From positions 1-64,000 of the forward strand of contig SCPD01000007.1 in the NCBI GenBank assembly GCA_005502925.1: a stretch of 64,000 nt of DNA. Direction: 5' to 3'. The notes below the pieces were generated by a model, which saw only the letters and a list, made by a program, of their open reading frames with translations, was not told where the DNA came from and searched no databases. Below, one piece after another: positions 52,348 to 61,045 of this stretch. The position numbers and the translations under genes are program-made. Numbering within the stretch: position 1 is the stretch's first letter; each line of letters begins with the position of its first letter. Source of the DNA: Rhizobiales bacterium Y(2018) (GTDB lineage: Bacteria; Pseudomonadota; Alphaproteobacteria; Rhizobiales; Aestuariivirgaceae).

Positions 52348-53250
52348 ATGGCGACCAGGATCGTAAACGATGTGAGGTCCCATTACCGGGCCTGGGACGA
52401 AGGCAAGGGCACGACGAGCGAGCGCTTCCTCGAGCTCCTGGCCGACGATGCGACCTTCCGGTCGATCGGCGGCGGCGCGAAGGTTATGGAGTTTACCCGC
52501 TCCCACAAGGCCAAGGACAATGTCCGCGCCTATTTTGCCGAGCTGGCGCGCGATTGGCAGATGCTCTTCTACAATGTCAGCACGCTCCTGGTGCAGGACG
52601 GCACGATCGCCGTTGTTTGCGAGTGCGCCTGGAAGCACAAGCACACCGGCAAGACTGTCCATACGCCGAAGCTCGACATCATCCGCGTCAAGGACGGCAA
52701 GATCGTCGACTTCTATGAGTTCTTTGACAATCACCAGGCCTTTTCCGCCTGCTCCGCCGAGGGCGTGTGCTCGGCGCCCGCCGATCCGACCCCCTTCAAT
52801 GGCATTGGCCCGTCGCGCCTCGAGACCGGCATCACCGTCGCGACCCGCGCCAATGTGAAAACGCTCAAGCATCTCTATGCGCAATGGGCCGAGACGAAAG
52901 GCGCCAGCGCGCAATCGATCATGGAGATTCTCGCCCCCAATGTCGTCTGGGGCTCGCTGTCCGCCGGCGCCTATCCCCTAGCCTTCCTGCGGACGCGCCG
53001 CAGCCGCGACGAGGTCGGCGACTATTTTCGCGGCCTCGCCGAGAGCTTCACGATGAACTATTACGACGCGAGGGAGTATGTCGCTGCCGGCCCCTATGTG
53101 CTGATGCTGGGTGAGGTCTCCTTCACCAACAAGAAAACCGGCAAGGCTTTCGTATCGCCCAAGGCCGATCTCTGGCGTTTCGCCGGCGGCAAGGTGGTGG
53201 AGTTCTACGAATACTTCGACACGGCCGCGGTGATGGCGACGACTGTCTGA
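52348..53250 (+). CDS. tandem NTF2-like (SnoaL) domain protein
   Basis: This 300-residue protein consists of two NTF2/SnoaL-like domains, about residues 1-135 and 165-295. Both share the order HYRAW/LYAQW, ELLADDATFRS/EILAPNVVWGS, RAYFAELARDWQM/GDYFRGLAESFTM, and KIVDFYEFFDN/KVVEFYEYFDT, so the gene arose by internal duplication. SnoaL-like domains are cyclases or ligand-binding folds; no catalytic residue is certain here. A GGGAGGA ribosome-binding site precedes the ATG. No signal peptide is present, so it is cytosolic. Confidence 0.82.
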   Translation: MATRIVNDVRSHYRAWDEGKGTTSERFLELLADDATFRSIGGGAKVMEFTRSHKAKDNVRAYFAELARDWQMLFYNVSTLLVQDGTIAVVCECAWKHKHTGKTVHTPKLDIIRVKDGKIVDFYEFFDNHQAFSACSAEGVCSAPADPTPFNGIGPSRLETGITVATRANVKTLKHLYAQWAETKGASAQSIMEILAPNVVWGSLSAGAYPLAFLRTRRSRDEVGDYFRGLAESFTMNYYDAREYVAAGPYVLMLGEVSFTNKKTGKAFVSPKADLWRFAGGKVVEFYEYFDTAAVMATTV

Positions 53251-53259
53251 CCGCCCGCG

Positions 53260-54120
53260 TTATTTCGACCTCGGCAACCAGCCCTTCTCAAGCGCTGCGA
53301 TAAGACCGGCCACCGTTTCGTTTTGCGGCAGCGCCCGCAATTGGCGCACCGCTTCGAAGCGCCAGACGCCGTTATCGCGGCCGGCGAGCCACACAGCGGC
53401 GATCTCGCCATTCGTGTCGCGCGCCCTGACCTTGTCCGGCACCTTCGGCAAGGTCTTCTTCACCACGAAGGCGATGCGCACAGCGCGCTTCCTGGCATCG
53501 GTAATCGTCACGGCAAATTTCGCACCGGCCAACATGTTGACGTTGATCGTGAGCTCGCGCGCCTCGTGGGTAACAGCCTTGCCGGTGGCGACCTGCACAC
53601 TGAACGGGCCTTCGCCACCGCTCCAGGTCAGATGGACAGGCTCGCCGCCGCCTAGGATGTAATTGCGCCCGCGCACGACGAACGGCACCTTGATCGCCTC
53701 ACCAGTCTCGGCGCCTTTCGACACCAGCACCGAGAAGGAATCGTCATCGCCTCTTCCAGCCAGGATGGCGACGATCTGCTCGATGATGGTGAAGGAATCA
53801 TCGCCGCTCGCCATCTCGCCGGCGATGTCCTTGCGCATGAGCTTGCCGGAGACGACGAGGTTGCCCTCGCGCGCCAGGCTCAGCGTGATCCTGCTCGTCT
53901 CGTCGCGGATGAAGACGGAATCGCCGTCATAGATGGGCATCAGGAGCTTGGGCTGGAGCTCGGCGCCCTTGCGCACTACGACGGTGCCCTTCTCGGCGTC
54001 GGTACCTTTCAGCTCATAGGCCATGATATAGCCGGCCGGACGGACGTCCTGGGCTTGCATCGGCGCCACGGTGCCGAGAAGACCGAGCATGATCAGAAGA
54101 TAAGCGAGTATCCGCGCCAC
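53260..54120 (-). CDS. secreted FecR-like protein
   Basis: This 286-residue exported protein has a signal peptide (MARILAYLLIMLGLLGTVAPMQAQ). The first domain (about residues 35-90: KGTVVVRKGAELQPKLLMPIYDGDSVFIRDETSRITLSL, in parts) resembles the FecR fold, a beta-rich periplasmic domain. The middle (about 155-235) is beta-rich and the rest is unassigned. It starts nine bases after the CHASE2 gene ends, so the two are cotranscribed. FecR plus CHASE2 recurs near caspase genes, which supports an envelope signalling role; this is recalled association, not checked here. Confidence 0.6.
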   Translation of the reverse strand: MARILAYLLIMLGLLGTVAPMQAQDVRPAGYIMAYELKGTDAEKGTVVVRKGAELQPKLLMPIYDGDSVFIRDETSRITLSLAREGNLVVSGKLMRKDIAGEMASGDDSFTIIEQIVAILAGRGDDDSFSVLVSKGAETGEAIKVPFVVRGRNYILGGGEPVHLTWSGGEGPFSVQVATGKAVTHEARELTINVNMLAGAKFAVTITDARKRAVRIAFVVKKTLPKVPDKVRARDTNGEIAAVWLAGRDNGVWRFEAVRQLRALPQNETVAGLIAALEKGWLPRSK

Positions 54121-54129
54121 GATTGGCTC

Positions 54130-55500
54130 CTAATGCGTCTTGAGCATGGAGCGCCAGCCCTTGCCGTGGCTCCAGTCATAGATGATGCCCGCCAGTGAAT
54201 CGAAGAACTTGTGCAGAATGAACAGCGTAAGCGTGACCGCGATGATGCGGATGGCGACTTCGAAACCGAACAGGCGTGACAGGATCAACGCCACGGCGAC
54301 CGTGATGAGGCCGGCGATGAAGGCCGAAGGCGCCAGCTGGAAATTGTAGGAGATGAAGGCCAGCACCGCGAAAATTGCAACCGCGATGAGGATCTCCACC
54401 AGCGGCGAAGCCTCGGGCATGGTGGCCATGGCGGTGGCTGCGGCAATGGTATTGGCGAGGATCACCGCGCCCGGCTGCGAGCCGAGCGGTGTCGCGTAGA
54501 CATCATGCGAATTGGCGTGGGTGACGCCGATGACCACGACGCGGTCGCGGAAGGCTTCCGGGTGGATCTCGCCCGCCGCCGAAGCCTTGCCGCCTTCGTA
54601 GCGCACCAGCGCCCAGGCCGGGATCTGCTTGAACACCGGCATCGGCGCGCCTCTGAATTCGATCGTCTTGGCGCTCGCCTCATCGGTATCGGCATTGAAC
54701 ATGTATTGGATGGCGACATCGGACGACAATCGATGCGGCCAGACGCTGGGCTCCGCCTCGATGCGCTTGCAGCGCCGGTCGACCTGTTCGCCGAGAAACT
54801 TCCGCAGATCACCCGAGCGGTCGCCTTCGGGCGCGAACTTCGCGGCGGCGACGAGTGCCGGGGACGGATAGGTCACGCCGTCGGCCCCCTCGCACAAGGT
54901 CTGCCAGAGTCTGAGGCGGCGGACGATGCGATCGGCCGAGAGCGGCGTCAGCACGCTGACCCAGATGGCCTTGCCGGTCTCCGTGAAGACGCCGTCATAC
55001 GGCGTCGAGTTGGTCATGGTCGGGGTGCGCTCCGGCTGATCGGCGCTCACACTGCCGGCGCGAAAGCTCCTGACGAACATCAAGGGTGGGTCGCCCAAGG
55101 CGGAGCTGCGGATAACGTCGACGAGCGCCGGATCGGCCGGCGTCGTCGCATCCTCGGGCGCCAGATCGATATCGACGACGACGGCGCTGGCGCCACCGGC
55201 TTCGGCGGTCCGGATCAATTCGGCCAAGGCCGCATGGGGCGTGATCGGCGGACCACCCCAATTGGCCATCGTCTCGTCGTCGATCCTGATGAGCGTGACG
55301 GGCAATGAATTCTTGGCCGCGCCCGACAGTGCCGCGGAAATCTCAATGATGCGGTCGGTCTCGGTGAAGCTCTTATAGGCCGCGGTGATGCTCTTGCCGC
55401 CGCCCAGAAGCGTGAGCAACGCGACCAGCATGGCGGTGAGGATCGCCCACAACCAGCGCGGCCAGCTTCGAAAAAAACCTGCCTTCGTCCCGCCCGCCAT
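54130..55500 (-). CDS. CHASE2 domain membrane sensor without output domain
   Basis: This is a 456-residue protein with one N-terminal membrane helix (about 15-33), a large periplasmic CHASE2 domain (about 40-360: LPVTLIRIDDETMANWGGPPITPHAALAEL, GASAVVVDIDLAPED, RDRVVVIGVTHANSHDVYATPLG) and three C-terminal membrane helices (about 363-430). CHASE2 normally feeds kinase, cyclase or GGDEF output domains; here the protein ends just after the helices with a basic tail. It must therefore signal through a partner such as the FecR-like protein or act structurally. It is probably in an operon with the metalloproteases and the FecR-like gene. Confidence 0.82.
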   Translation of the reverse strand: MAGGTKAGFFRSWPRWLWAILTAMLVALLTLLGGGKSITAAYKSFTETDRIIEISAALSGAAKNSLPVTLIRIDDETMANWGGPPITPHAALAELIRTAEAGGASAVVVDIDLAPEDATTPADPALVDVIRSSALGDPPLMFVRSFRAGSVSADQPERTPTMTNSTPYDGVFTETGKAIWVSVLTPLSADRIVRRLRLWQTLCEGADGVTYPSPALVAAAKFAPEGDRSGDLRKFLGEQVDRRCKRIEAEPSVWPHRLSSDVAIQYMFNADTDEASAKTIEFRGAPMPVFKQIPAWALVRYEGGKASAAGEIHPEAFRDRVVVIGVTHANSHDVYATPLGSQPGAVILANTIAAATAMATMPEASPLVEILIAVAIFAVLAFISYNFQLAPSAFIAGLITVAVALILSRLFGFEVAIRIIAVTLTLFILHKFFDSLAGIIYDWSHGKGWRSMLKTH

Positions 55501-55575
55501 GTGCCGGCACTTACCTCAACCTTCAAACAGGATCCGGACCGATTGAAATCTACCGGTTCAGCCTGACCTCAGTAA

Positions 55576-56583
55576 TCAATCCTCTTGCGCCGGAGCGTCC
55601 TTGGTTCCCGGATTGTCGAAGAAGGCCTTGACGGCGTCGAACATGACACCCTTGGTCGTCTTCTTGTCGCCCTTCTTCCAGATCGCCTCGAACTTCGCCC
55701 TGGTCTCCTTGAAGCTCGCGAGACGGGACGCCGCATCGGACGGATACATGATGGCGATCAGAGTCCGGTCGCCACCCGATATACGGGTGTTCTTGTCCGG
55801 CACGAAGCACTTGCTCTTGGCGCCTTTCCGATAGAAGTCCGCGGGGAACTGATAGATCATCACGGACTTCCTGTCGAACTTCGTCGTCTGGATATCCTCA
55901 CCGGAGGCCTGGCGAAGATTCCAATCGATGGTTTCCTTGGGCCAGTTGTTGGGAGGACCTTGGAGGTAGCTATAAACGCGCTTCCAGTTATATTCATTGT
56001 CACAGCCACCTGCCGGATTCTGGTGCTCATGGTCGATACCGAGCGCATGGCCGAATTCGTGCCGAATGGTGCTGTGCGCATATTTCGAGAGGTTACTGGG
56101 CGCGATATCCATGAAGCCTTCGAGATTGAGCGAGGGCTCGTTCTGGGCGGCGAAGATGACGCTGTTCTGGCCTATATGCGACCAGTAGCCCTCCTTGCTG
56201 AAGGATACGCGAATCTGCATATCACTATCCAGGTTGCAGCTGCGGCGTTTGCCGGGCTTGCCAAAATCGAACCTGATCGAATTATTCTCGGCTTCCCATT
56301 CGCTGGCGACTTTGGCCACCACGTCACGCAGAGCCTGACTGCCGTCGAAGAAGCAGACACGCAGTTTGGGATAGTTCGGCCCCCAGAGGGTGGCGCTCCT
56401 GTAGATGCCTCTGGCTTGCTCGGAATCGTCGAGCTTCTGCAACGCATCGTGGTATTGCATCAGGCGCTTGACATGCTCCACCGGAAGCCCATCGGGCTGC
56501 TTTTCCGCCGCCACCGCGTTGCCGGCCATCGCCGCCGCAAGCACCGCCACCGCAATCCACTTTGAGAAACCCGTCACCGTCAT
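55576..56583 (-). CDS. secreted zinc metalloprotease, M12/matrixin-like (copy A)
   Basis: This 335-residue protein is a metzincin with a signal peptide (residues about 1-26). Its zinc site is HEFGHALGIDH at residues 175-185 and its Met-turn is SVMIYQF. The N-terminal part (about 30-100) is helical, with WGPNYPKLRVCFFDGSQALRDVVA in the catalytic N-terminal strands. It is 70-75 per cent alike to the next gene by eye. The tail KKTTKGVMFDAVKAFFDNPGTKD is shared with copies B and C. AGGAGGATGAGTGA precedes the ATG. Confidence 0.88.
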   Translation of the reverse strand: MTVTGFSKWIAVAVLAAAMAGNAVAAEKQPDGLPVEHVKRLMQYHDALQKLDDSEQARGIYRSATLWGPNYPKLRVCFFDGSQALRDVVAKVASEWEAENNSIRFDFGKPGKRRSCNLDSDMQIRVSFSKEGYWSHIGQNSVIFAAQNEPSLNLEGFMDIAPSNLSKYAHSTIRHEFGHALGIDHEHQNPAGGCDNEYNWKRVYSYLQGPPNNWPKETIDWNLRQASGEDIQTTKFDRKSVMIYQFPADFYRKGAKSKCFVPDKNTRISGGDRTLIAIMYPSDAASRLASFKETRAKFEAIWKKGDKKTTKGVMFDAVKAFFDNPGTKDAPAQED

Positions 56584-56638
56584 TCACTCATCCTCCTGGG
56601 GTCAGCAAAAGCACGGCACGGCCAATCATCGAAGTCGT

Positions 56639-56668
56639 AAAAGGGGCCGGCGGTTTCCCGCAGGCCCC
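56639..56668 (-). terminator. intrinsic terminator between metalloprotease copies B and A
   Basis: On the minus strand, GGCC-rich arms (plus 56643-56653 and 56658-56668) form an 11-bp stem with one mismatch and a four-base loop, followed by four T residues (plus 56639-56642). It lies after copy B and before copy A, so copy A is transcribed less or separately. Confidence 0.75.
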
Positions 56669-56684
56669 CTCATCGCTACGTTGC

Positions 56685-57710
56685 TCAATCCTCTTCGGCC
56701 GGATCGTCCTTGGTGCCCGGACGGTCGAAGAAGGCCTTCACGGCGTCGAACATCACGCCCTTGGTCGTCTTCTCGTCGCCCTTCTTCCAGATCGCCTCGA
56801 ATTTCTCCTTGTTCTCCTGGAAGTTCTCGAGGCGGGAGGCCGCATTGGCCGGATACATCTGCGCGATCAAGGCGCGGTCACCCGCCGAGATCTGCGAGTT
56901 GGGCTCCGGCACGAAGCACTTGCTCTTGGCGCCCTTCTTGTAGAAATCGGGCGGGAACTGATAGAGCATGACCGAGGTCTTATCGAACTTGGTCAGTTGG
57001 AGGTCCTCGCCCGAAGCCTGGCGCAGGTTCCAGTCGATGGTCTCCTTGGTCCAGTTGTTCGGCGGGCCTTCCAGATAGCTGTAGATCAGCTTCCAGTTAT
57101 ATTCGTTGTCGCAGCCGCCTTTCGGATTCTGGTGCTCGTGCTCGATGCCGAGCGCATGGCCGAATTCGTGGCGGATGGTGCCGATCTCATAATCCGACAG
57201 CTGGTCGGGTGACACGTTCATGAAGCCGCCGAGATTGAGCGAGGGCTCCTTCTGGTCGACGAAGACCACGGCGTTCTGGCCGAGCTGCGACCAGTAGCCG
57301 TCCTGGCTGAAGGACACGCGGATCTGCATCTCCTTGCCGTTCTCGGGCTGGCAGGTACGCCGCTTGCCGGGCTTGCCGAAGTCGAAGCGCACGGAGTTGT
57401 CTTCCGCCTGCCATTCCTTGGCGACATTGGCGACGACTTCGCGCAGCGCCTGGCTGCCTTCCAGGAAGCACACGCGGATCTTGGGATAATTGGCGCCCCA
57501 CAGCGTGCTGTTGCGGTAGATGCCCTTCGATTGATCGGAATCATCGAGCTTGTTCAGCGCCGCCTGATATTGCTTGATGCGCTTGATGTACTTGTCCGGC
57601 AAGCCGTCGCGCGCCAGCAGCGGATTCTTCTCCGCTGCGACTGCGCCCGAAGCCGCCGCGACGGCCAAAGCCGACGCTATGATCCATTTAGAAACGCCTA
57701 ACGCCGCCAT
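56685..57710 (-). CDS. secreted zinc metalloprotease, M12/matrixin-like (copy B)
   Basis: This 341-residue paralogue of copy A is a metzincin with zinc site HEFGHALGIEH at residues 181-191 and Met-turn SVMLYQF. A signal peptide is present (MAALGVSKWIIASALAVAAASGAVAAE). It shares GQNAVVFVDQKEPSLNLGGFM and the tail GVMFDAVKAFFDRPGTKDDPAEED with the others. The leader AAGGAGACTGAGTGA before its ATG is nearly the same as that of copy A, showing that the duplication included the ribosome-binding site. It is 49 bases downstream of copy C. Confidence 0.88.
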   Translation of the reverse strand: MAALGVSKWIIASALAVAAASGAVAAEKNPLLARDGLPDKYIKRIKQYQAALNKLDDSDQSKGIYRNSTLWGANYPKIRVCFLEGSQALREVVANVAKEWQAEDNSVRFDFGKPGKRRTCQPENGKEMQIRVSFSQDGYWSQLGQNAVVFVDQKEPSLNLGGFMNVSPDQLSDYEIGTIRHEFGHALGIEHEHQNPKGGCDNEYNWKLIYSYLEGPPNNWTKETIDWNLRQASGEDLQLTKFDKTSVMLYQFPPDFYKKGAKSKCFVPEPNSQISAGDRALIAQMYPANAASRLENFQENKEKFEAIWKKGDEKTTKGVMFDAVKAFFDRPGTKDDPAEED

Positions 57711-57759
57711 TCACTCAGTCTCCTTCGCGTTTGAATTGAGGTCGGGTTTAATCAAAAAG

Positions 57760-58785
57760 CTACTGTCCGTCATCAGGGTCGTCAGCGGTGCCCTTGCGCT
57801 CGAAGAACGCCTTGACGAAATCGATCATCACGCCCTTGCGGCCCTGATCGCCGGTTTTCGCGACGATGGCCTCGAGGGCCTGCTTGTTCTTCTCGAACGC
57901 CTCCATCCGTGCCGACGCCTGGGCCGGATACATATGCGCCAGCGTCCCGTGGTCGGCGGCCGAGATATCATCATTCGGATGGCCGGCGAAGCACGGACTG
58001 TCGGAACCCTTAAGATAGAACCTGTCCGAGAATGAATAGAGCATGACCGACTTCGGGTCGAAGTCCGTCATCTTGAGATCGTCGCCGAAATAGGTCTGCA
58101 TGTTGAAGTCTATGGTCTGCTTGTCCCAGTTGTTGGGCGGACCGCTCAGATACTTGTTGATGAAGTCCCAGTTGAACTCGTTCTGGCAGCCGCCGGCGGG
58201 GCTCTGATGCTCGTGCAACAGGCCCAGCGCATGGCCGAATTCATGCAGGATGATGCCGCGTATATCGCCCTGGGCCAGTTCCTCGGGCTTGAACTTGTCG
58301 AAGCCGGAGAGATTGAGCGAGGCTTCCTCCTGTTTGGCATAGACGACGGCGTTCTGGCCTATGTGCGACCAGTAGCCGGGCTGGTCGTAGGAAATGCGGA
58401 TCTGATTCTCCCGGGCCCCGGCGGCGTCGCATTGGCGCGGCGCGTCGGCCTTGCCGAAATCGAGCTTGAGTCCGACCTCGTCGGTGCCCCACTTATTGGC
58501 CACCTGGGCGACTGCGGCGTTGGTCTCGGGGCTGCCGCCGAAGAAACACACGCGCAGCTTCGGATAGGTCGGCGCCCAGACCGTCATGGTCGAGTACATG
58601 CCTCGGGCGGCGTCAGAATCATCCAATGATTCCAAATTCTTCATATGCTCGGCGATGCGTTTGAGATGCTCCTTGGGAAGGCCGGCCCCGATACCCCGGG
58701 GATCATGGGCCTGGGCCTGGCCCGTCAAACAGACTGCCGCCATGGCCACGGTACCGACGACCCCGGCCAGCCTCTTAACCGACAT
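57760..58785 (-). CDS. secreted zinc metalloprotease, M12/matrixin-like (copy C)
   Basis: This is the most diverged family member, 341 residues, with a signal peptide (MSVKRLAGVVGTVAMAAVCLTGQAQA). The zinc site HEFGHALGLLH is at residues 181-191, with Met-turn SVMLYSF. It differs from A and B in a lower-identity N-terminal domain and in CFAGHPNDDISAADHG before the tail. The ATG at 58785 follows AGGGAG; the frame runs back to 58890 without a better start. It is the first of three genes on this strand. Confidence 0.87.
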   Translation of the reverse strand: MSVKRLAGVVGTVAMAAVCLTGQAQAHDPRGIGAGLPKEHLKRIAEHMKNLESLDDSDAARGMYSTMTVWAPTYPKLRVCFFGGSPETNAAVAQVANKWGTDEVGLKLDFGKADAPRQCDAAGARENQIRISYDQPGYWSHIGQNAVVYAKQEEASLNLSGFDKFKPEELAQGDIRGIILHEFGHALGLLHEHQSPAGGCQNEFNWDFINKYLSGPPNNWDKQTIDFNMQTYFGDDLKMTDFDPKSVMLYSFSDRFYLKGSDSPCFAGHPNDDISAADHGTLAHMYPAQASARMEAFEKNKQALEAIVAKTGDQGRKGVMIDFVKAFFERKGTADDPDDGQ

Positions 58786-58955
58786 GCACAACTCCCTGTT
58801 GATCCCCTCCGAGGGCCAGACGAATCTACCACACGGAGGCGAAGCGACCAAATAGGTTATCGTTGCGGAAGGTGGTGAAACTGAGATCATACGACGTCAA
58901 ACTCGGTGCGAACTCAAGGCTGGCCGGGGGTTCTGAAAAAGCGCAACATAGTGCC

Positions 58956-59192
58956 ATGGAGATCCGCGACATCGAGTCCTGCCTGCCGCCGAGCCTTCAT
59001 AACTTCAGTCGGCAAGTGCTGGAGATCTATCTTCACGGCCATATGACCACCCAGGAATTCCGCCGCTGGTTCCACATGCCGAATTCCGACTATCTGATGC
59101 TCGGCGATTGCATCGCCCAGAAGGTCGACCCACATTATATTCCGGAAGCCAAACTTCCGCCGTCCATTACGCTCAGGCCCAACACCTTCTGA
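58956..59192 (+). CDS. small hypothetical protein
   Basis: This 78-residue soluble protein begins MEIRDIESCLPPSLHNFSRQVLEIYLHGHM and contains TTQEFRRWFHMPNSDYLMLGDCIAQKVDPHYIP. It is helical with aromatic and histidine residues, and I do not recognise a family. I chose the ATG at 58956; the frame extends to a TTG at 58863. It lies between the divergent metalloprotease gene and cysK. Confidence 0.55.
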   Translation: MEIRDIESCLPPSLHNFSRQVLEIYLHGHMTTQEFRRWFHMPNSDYLMLGDCIAQKVDPHYIPEAKLPPSITLRPNTF

Positions 59193-59270
59193 CGCCGATC
59201 TTCCGCCCGCTGGCCGGACCTGTTATCGGTTCAAGGACAAGCCTCACGAGCCCAGCCTGTCGGAGAACTT

Positions 59271-60317
59271 ATGGATATCAAACCGGACGTCATCGCCGCG
59301 ATCGGCAACACCCCCCTCATCAAACTGAAGAAGGCCTCGGAGCTCACCGGCTGCACCATCCTGGGCAAGGCCGAATTCATGAATCCGGGCCAGTCGGTGA
59401 AGGACCGCGCTGCGCTGTTCATCATCAAGGACGCGATCGCCAAGGGCCAACTGCGCCCGGGCGGCACCATCGTCGAAGGCACCGCCGGCAATACCGGTAT
59501 AGGTCTGGCGGTGGTCGCCAACGCCATGGGCTTCAAGACCGTCATCGTCATTCCGGTCACCCAGAGCCAGGAGAAGAAGGACACCCTCCGTCTCCTGGGC
59601 GCCGAGCTCGTCGAAGTGCCCGCCGTTGCATATAAGAACCCCAACAACTACGTGAAATATTCCGGCCGCCTGGCCGAGACCTTGGCCAGGACCTCGCCCA
59701 ATGGCGCGATCTGGGCCAACCAGTTCGACAATGTCGCCAACCGCCACGCTCATATCGAAACCACGGCGCAGGAGATCTGGAAACAGACCGACGGCAAGGT
59801 CGACGGCTTCGTCTCGGCGGTGGGCTCGGGCGGCACGCTGGGCGGCGTCTCGGACGGCCTCAAGGCCAAGAACAAGAACATCCGCATCGCGCTCGCCGAT
59901 CCTCTCGGCGCCGCCCTCTACAGCTACTACACGACAGGCGAGCTCAAGGCGGAAGGCTCCTCCATCACCGAAGGCATCGGCCAGGGCCGCATCACCAAGA
60001 ACATCGAAGGCGCCAAGGTCGACGACGCCTTCCAGATCACCGATCAGGAAGCCATCCCGCTCGTCTTCGATCTGTTGAAGGACGAAGGCCTCTGCCTCGG
60101 CGGCTCGACCGGCATCAATGTGGCGGGCGCCATCCGCCTCGCCAAGCAGATGGGCCCCGGCCACACGATCGTCACGCTGCTGTGCGACTACGGCACGCGC
60201 TACCAGTCGAAACTCTTCAACCCTGAATTCCTGCGCGAGAAGGGCCTGCCGGTTCCCGAATGGCTTGAGGAACGCATCGCCCATGTGCCGACGGTGTTCG
60301 AGGATGTGAGCGCCTGA
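59271..60317 (+). CDS. cysK: cysteine synthase A (PLP)
   Basis: This 348-residue enzyme makes L-cysteine from O-acetylserine and sulfide. The PLP lysine is in NPGQSVKDRAA near residue 44, with phosphate binding by GSGGTLGGVS and substrate binding by GTAGNTGIGLA. The family pattern GNTPLIKLKKASE is seen at residue 12. The segment between about 114 and 160 (VAYKNPNNYVKYSGRLAETL) is longer than in E. coli CysK, as in an alphaproteobacterial subgroup. It is the first gene of an operon; the stop TGA overlaps the next ATG as TGATG. Confidence 0.93.
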   Translation: MDIKPDVIAAIGNTPLIKLKKASELTGCTILGKAEFMNPGQSVKDRAALFIIKDAIAKGQLRPGGTIVEGTAGNTGIGLAVVANAMGFKTVIVIPVTQSQEKKDTLRLLGAELVEVPAVAYKNPNNYVKYSGRLAETLARTSPNGAIWANQFDNVANRHAHIETTAQEIWKQTDGKVDGFVSAVGSGGTLGGVSDGLKAKNKNIRIALADPLGAALYSYYTTGELKAEGSSITEGIGQGRITKNIEGAKVDDAFQITDQEAIPLVFDLLKDEGLCLGGSTGINVAGAIRLAKQMGPGHTIVTLLCDYGTRYQSKLFNPEFLREKGLPVPEWLEERIAHVPTVFEDVSA

Positions 60318-61033
60318 TGACCACTCTGCTCTTTCGCGATGACGCCTATCTCAAGTCCTGCGCCGCCAAGGTCGTCGGCATCAATGAGCGTGGCGGAATC
60401 CTGCTCGACCAGACGGTCTTCTACGCCACCGCCGGCGGCCAGCCGGGCGACAAGGGCAGTCTGAGCATCGACGGTACGGTCGTTCCGATCGCCACCACCG
60501 TCTATGACGAGGCGAAGAATGTCGTGCATGTGCCGGCCGCTCCGGTGACGCTCGCCGAAGGCGCACCCGTCACCGTGGCGCTCGACTGGGACAACCGCTA
60601 CCGTAACATGCGCTGCCATTCGCTGATGCATCTGCTCTGCGCCGCGGTGCCCTTCCCCGTAACCGGCAGCGCCTTGACCGAAGATGGCGGCCGCATCGAC
60701 TTCGACATTCCGGAAGGCCACATCCCGGCCAAGGACGAACTCGCCGCCAAGATCAACGCCTGGATCGCGGAGGATCACCCGATCACCACGCGCTGGATCG
60801 CCGAGGAAGAGCTCGACGCCAATCCCAATCTCGTGCGCACTTTGTGGGTCAAGCCGCCGCGCGGATCGGGGCGCATCCGTCTCGTCTCGATCGGCGAGAA
60901 TGACAGTGTCGATCTTCAGCCCTGTGGCGGCACGCATCTGAAAGCGACCGGCGGCATCGGCACGATTGCCGTCGTCAAGATCGAAAACAAGGGCAAGATG
61001 AACCGCCGTATCAGGCTGGCCTTCGCATCGTAA
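60317..61033 (+). CDS. alanyl-tRNA editing protein (AlaX-like)
   Basis: This 238-residue trans-editing protein hydrolyses mischarged Ser- or Gly-tRNA-Ala. It contains the AlaRS-type editing centre with HSLMH near residue 99 (HxxxH) and CGGTHL near residue 201 (CxxxH), all zinc ligands. The N-terminal YATAGGQPGDKG motif matches the AlaRS editing domain start. There is no synthetase or C-Ala domain. It overlaps cysK by one base and precedes a sulfurtransferase, possibly protecting against serine accumulation; that link is inference. Confidence 0.9.
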   Translation: MTTLLFRDDAYLKSCAAKVVGINERGGILLDQTVFYATAGGQPGDKGSLSIDGTVVPIATTVYDEAKNVVHVPAAPVTLAEGAPVTVALDWDNRYRNMRCHSLMHLLCAAVPFPVTGSALTEDGGRIDFDIPEGHIPAKDELAAKINAWIAEDHPITTRWIAEEELDANPNLVRTLWVKPPRGSGRIRLVSIGENDSVDLQPCGGTHLKATGGIGTIAVVKIENKGKMNRRIRLAFAS

Positions 61034-61045
61034 CGGGAAACTCTC

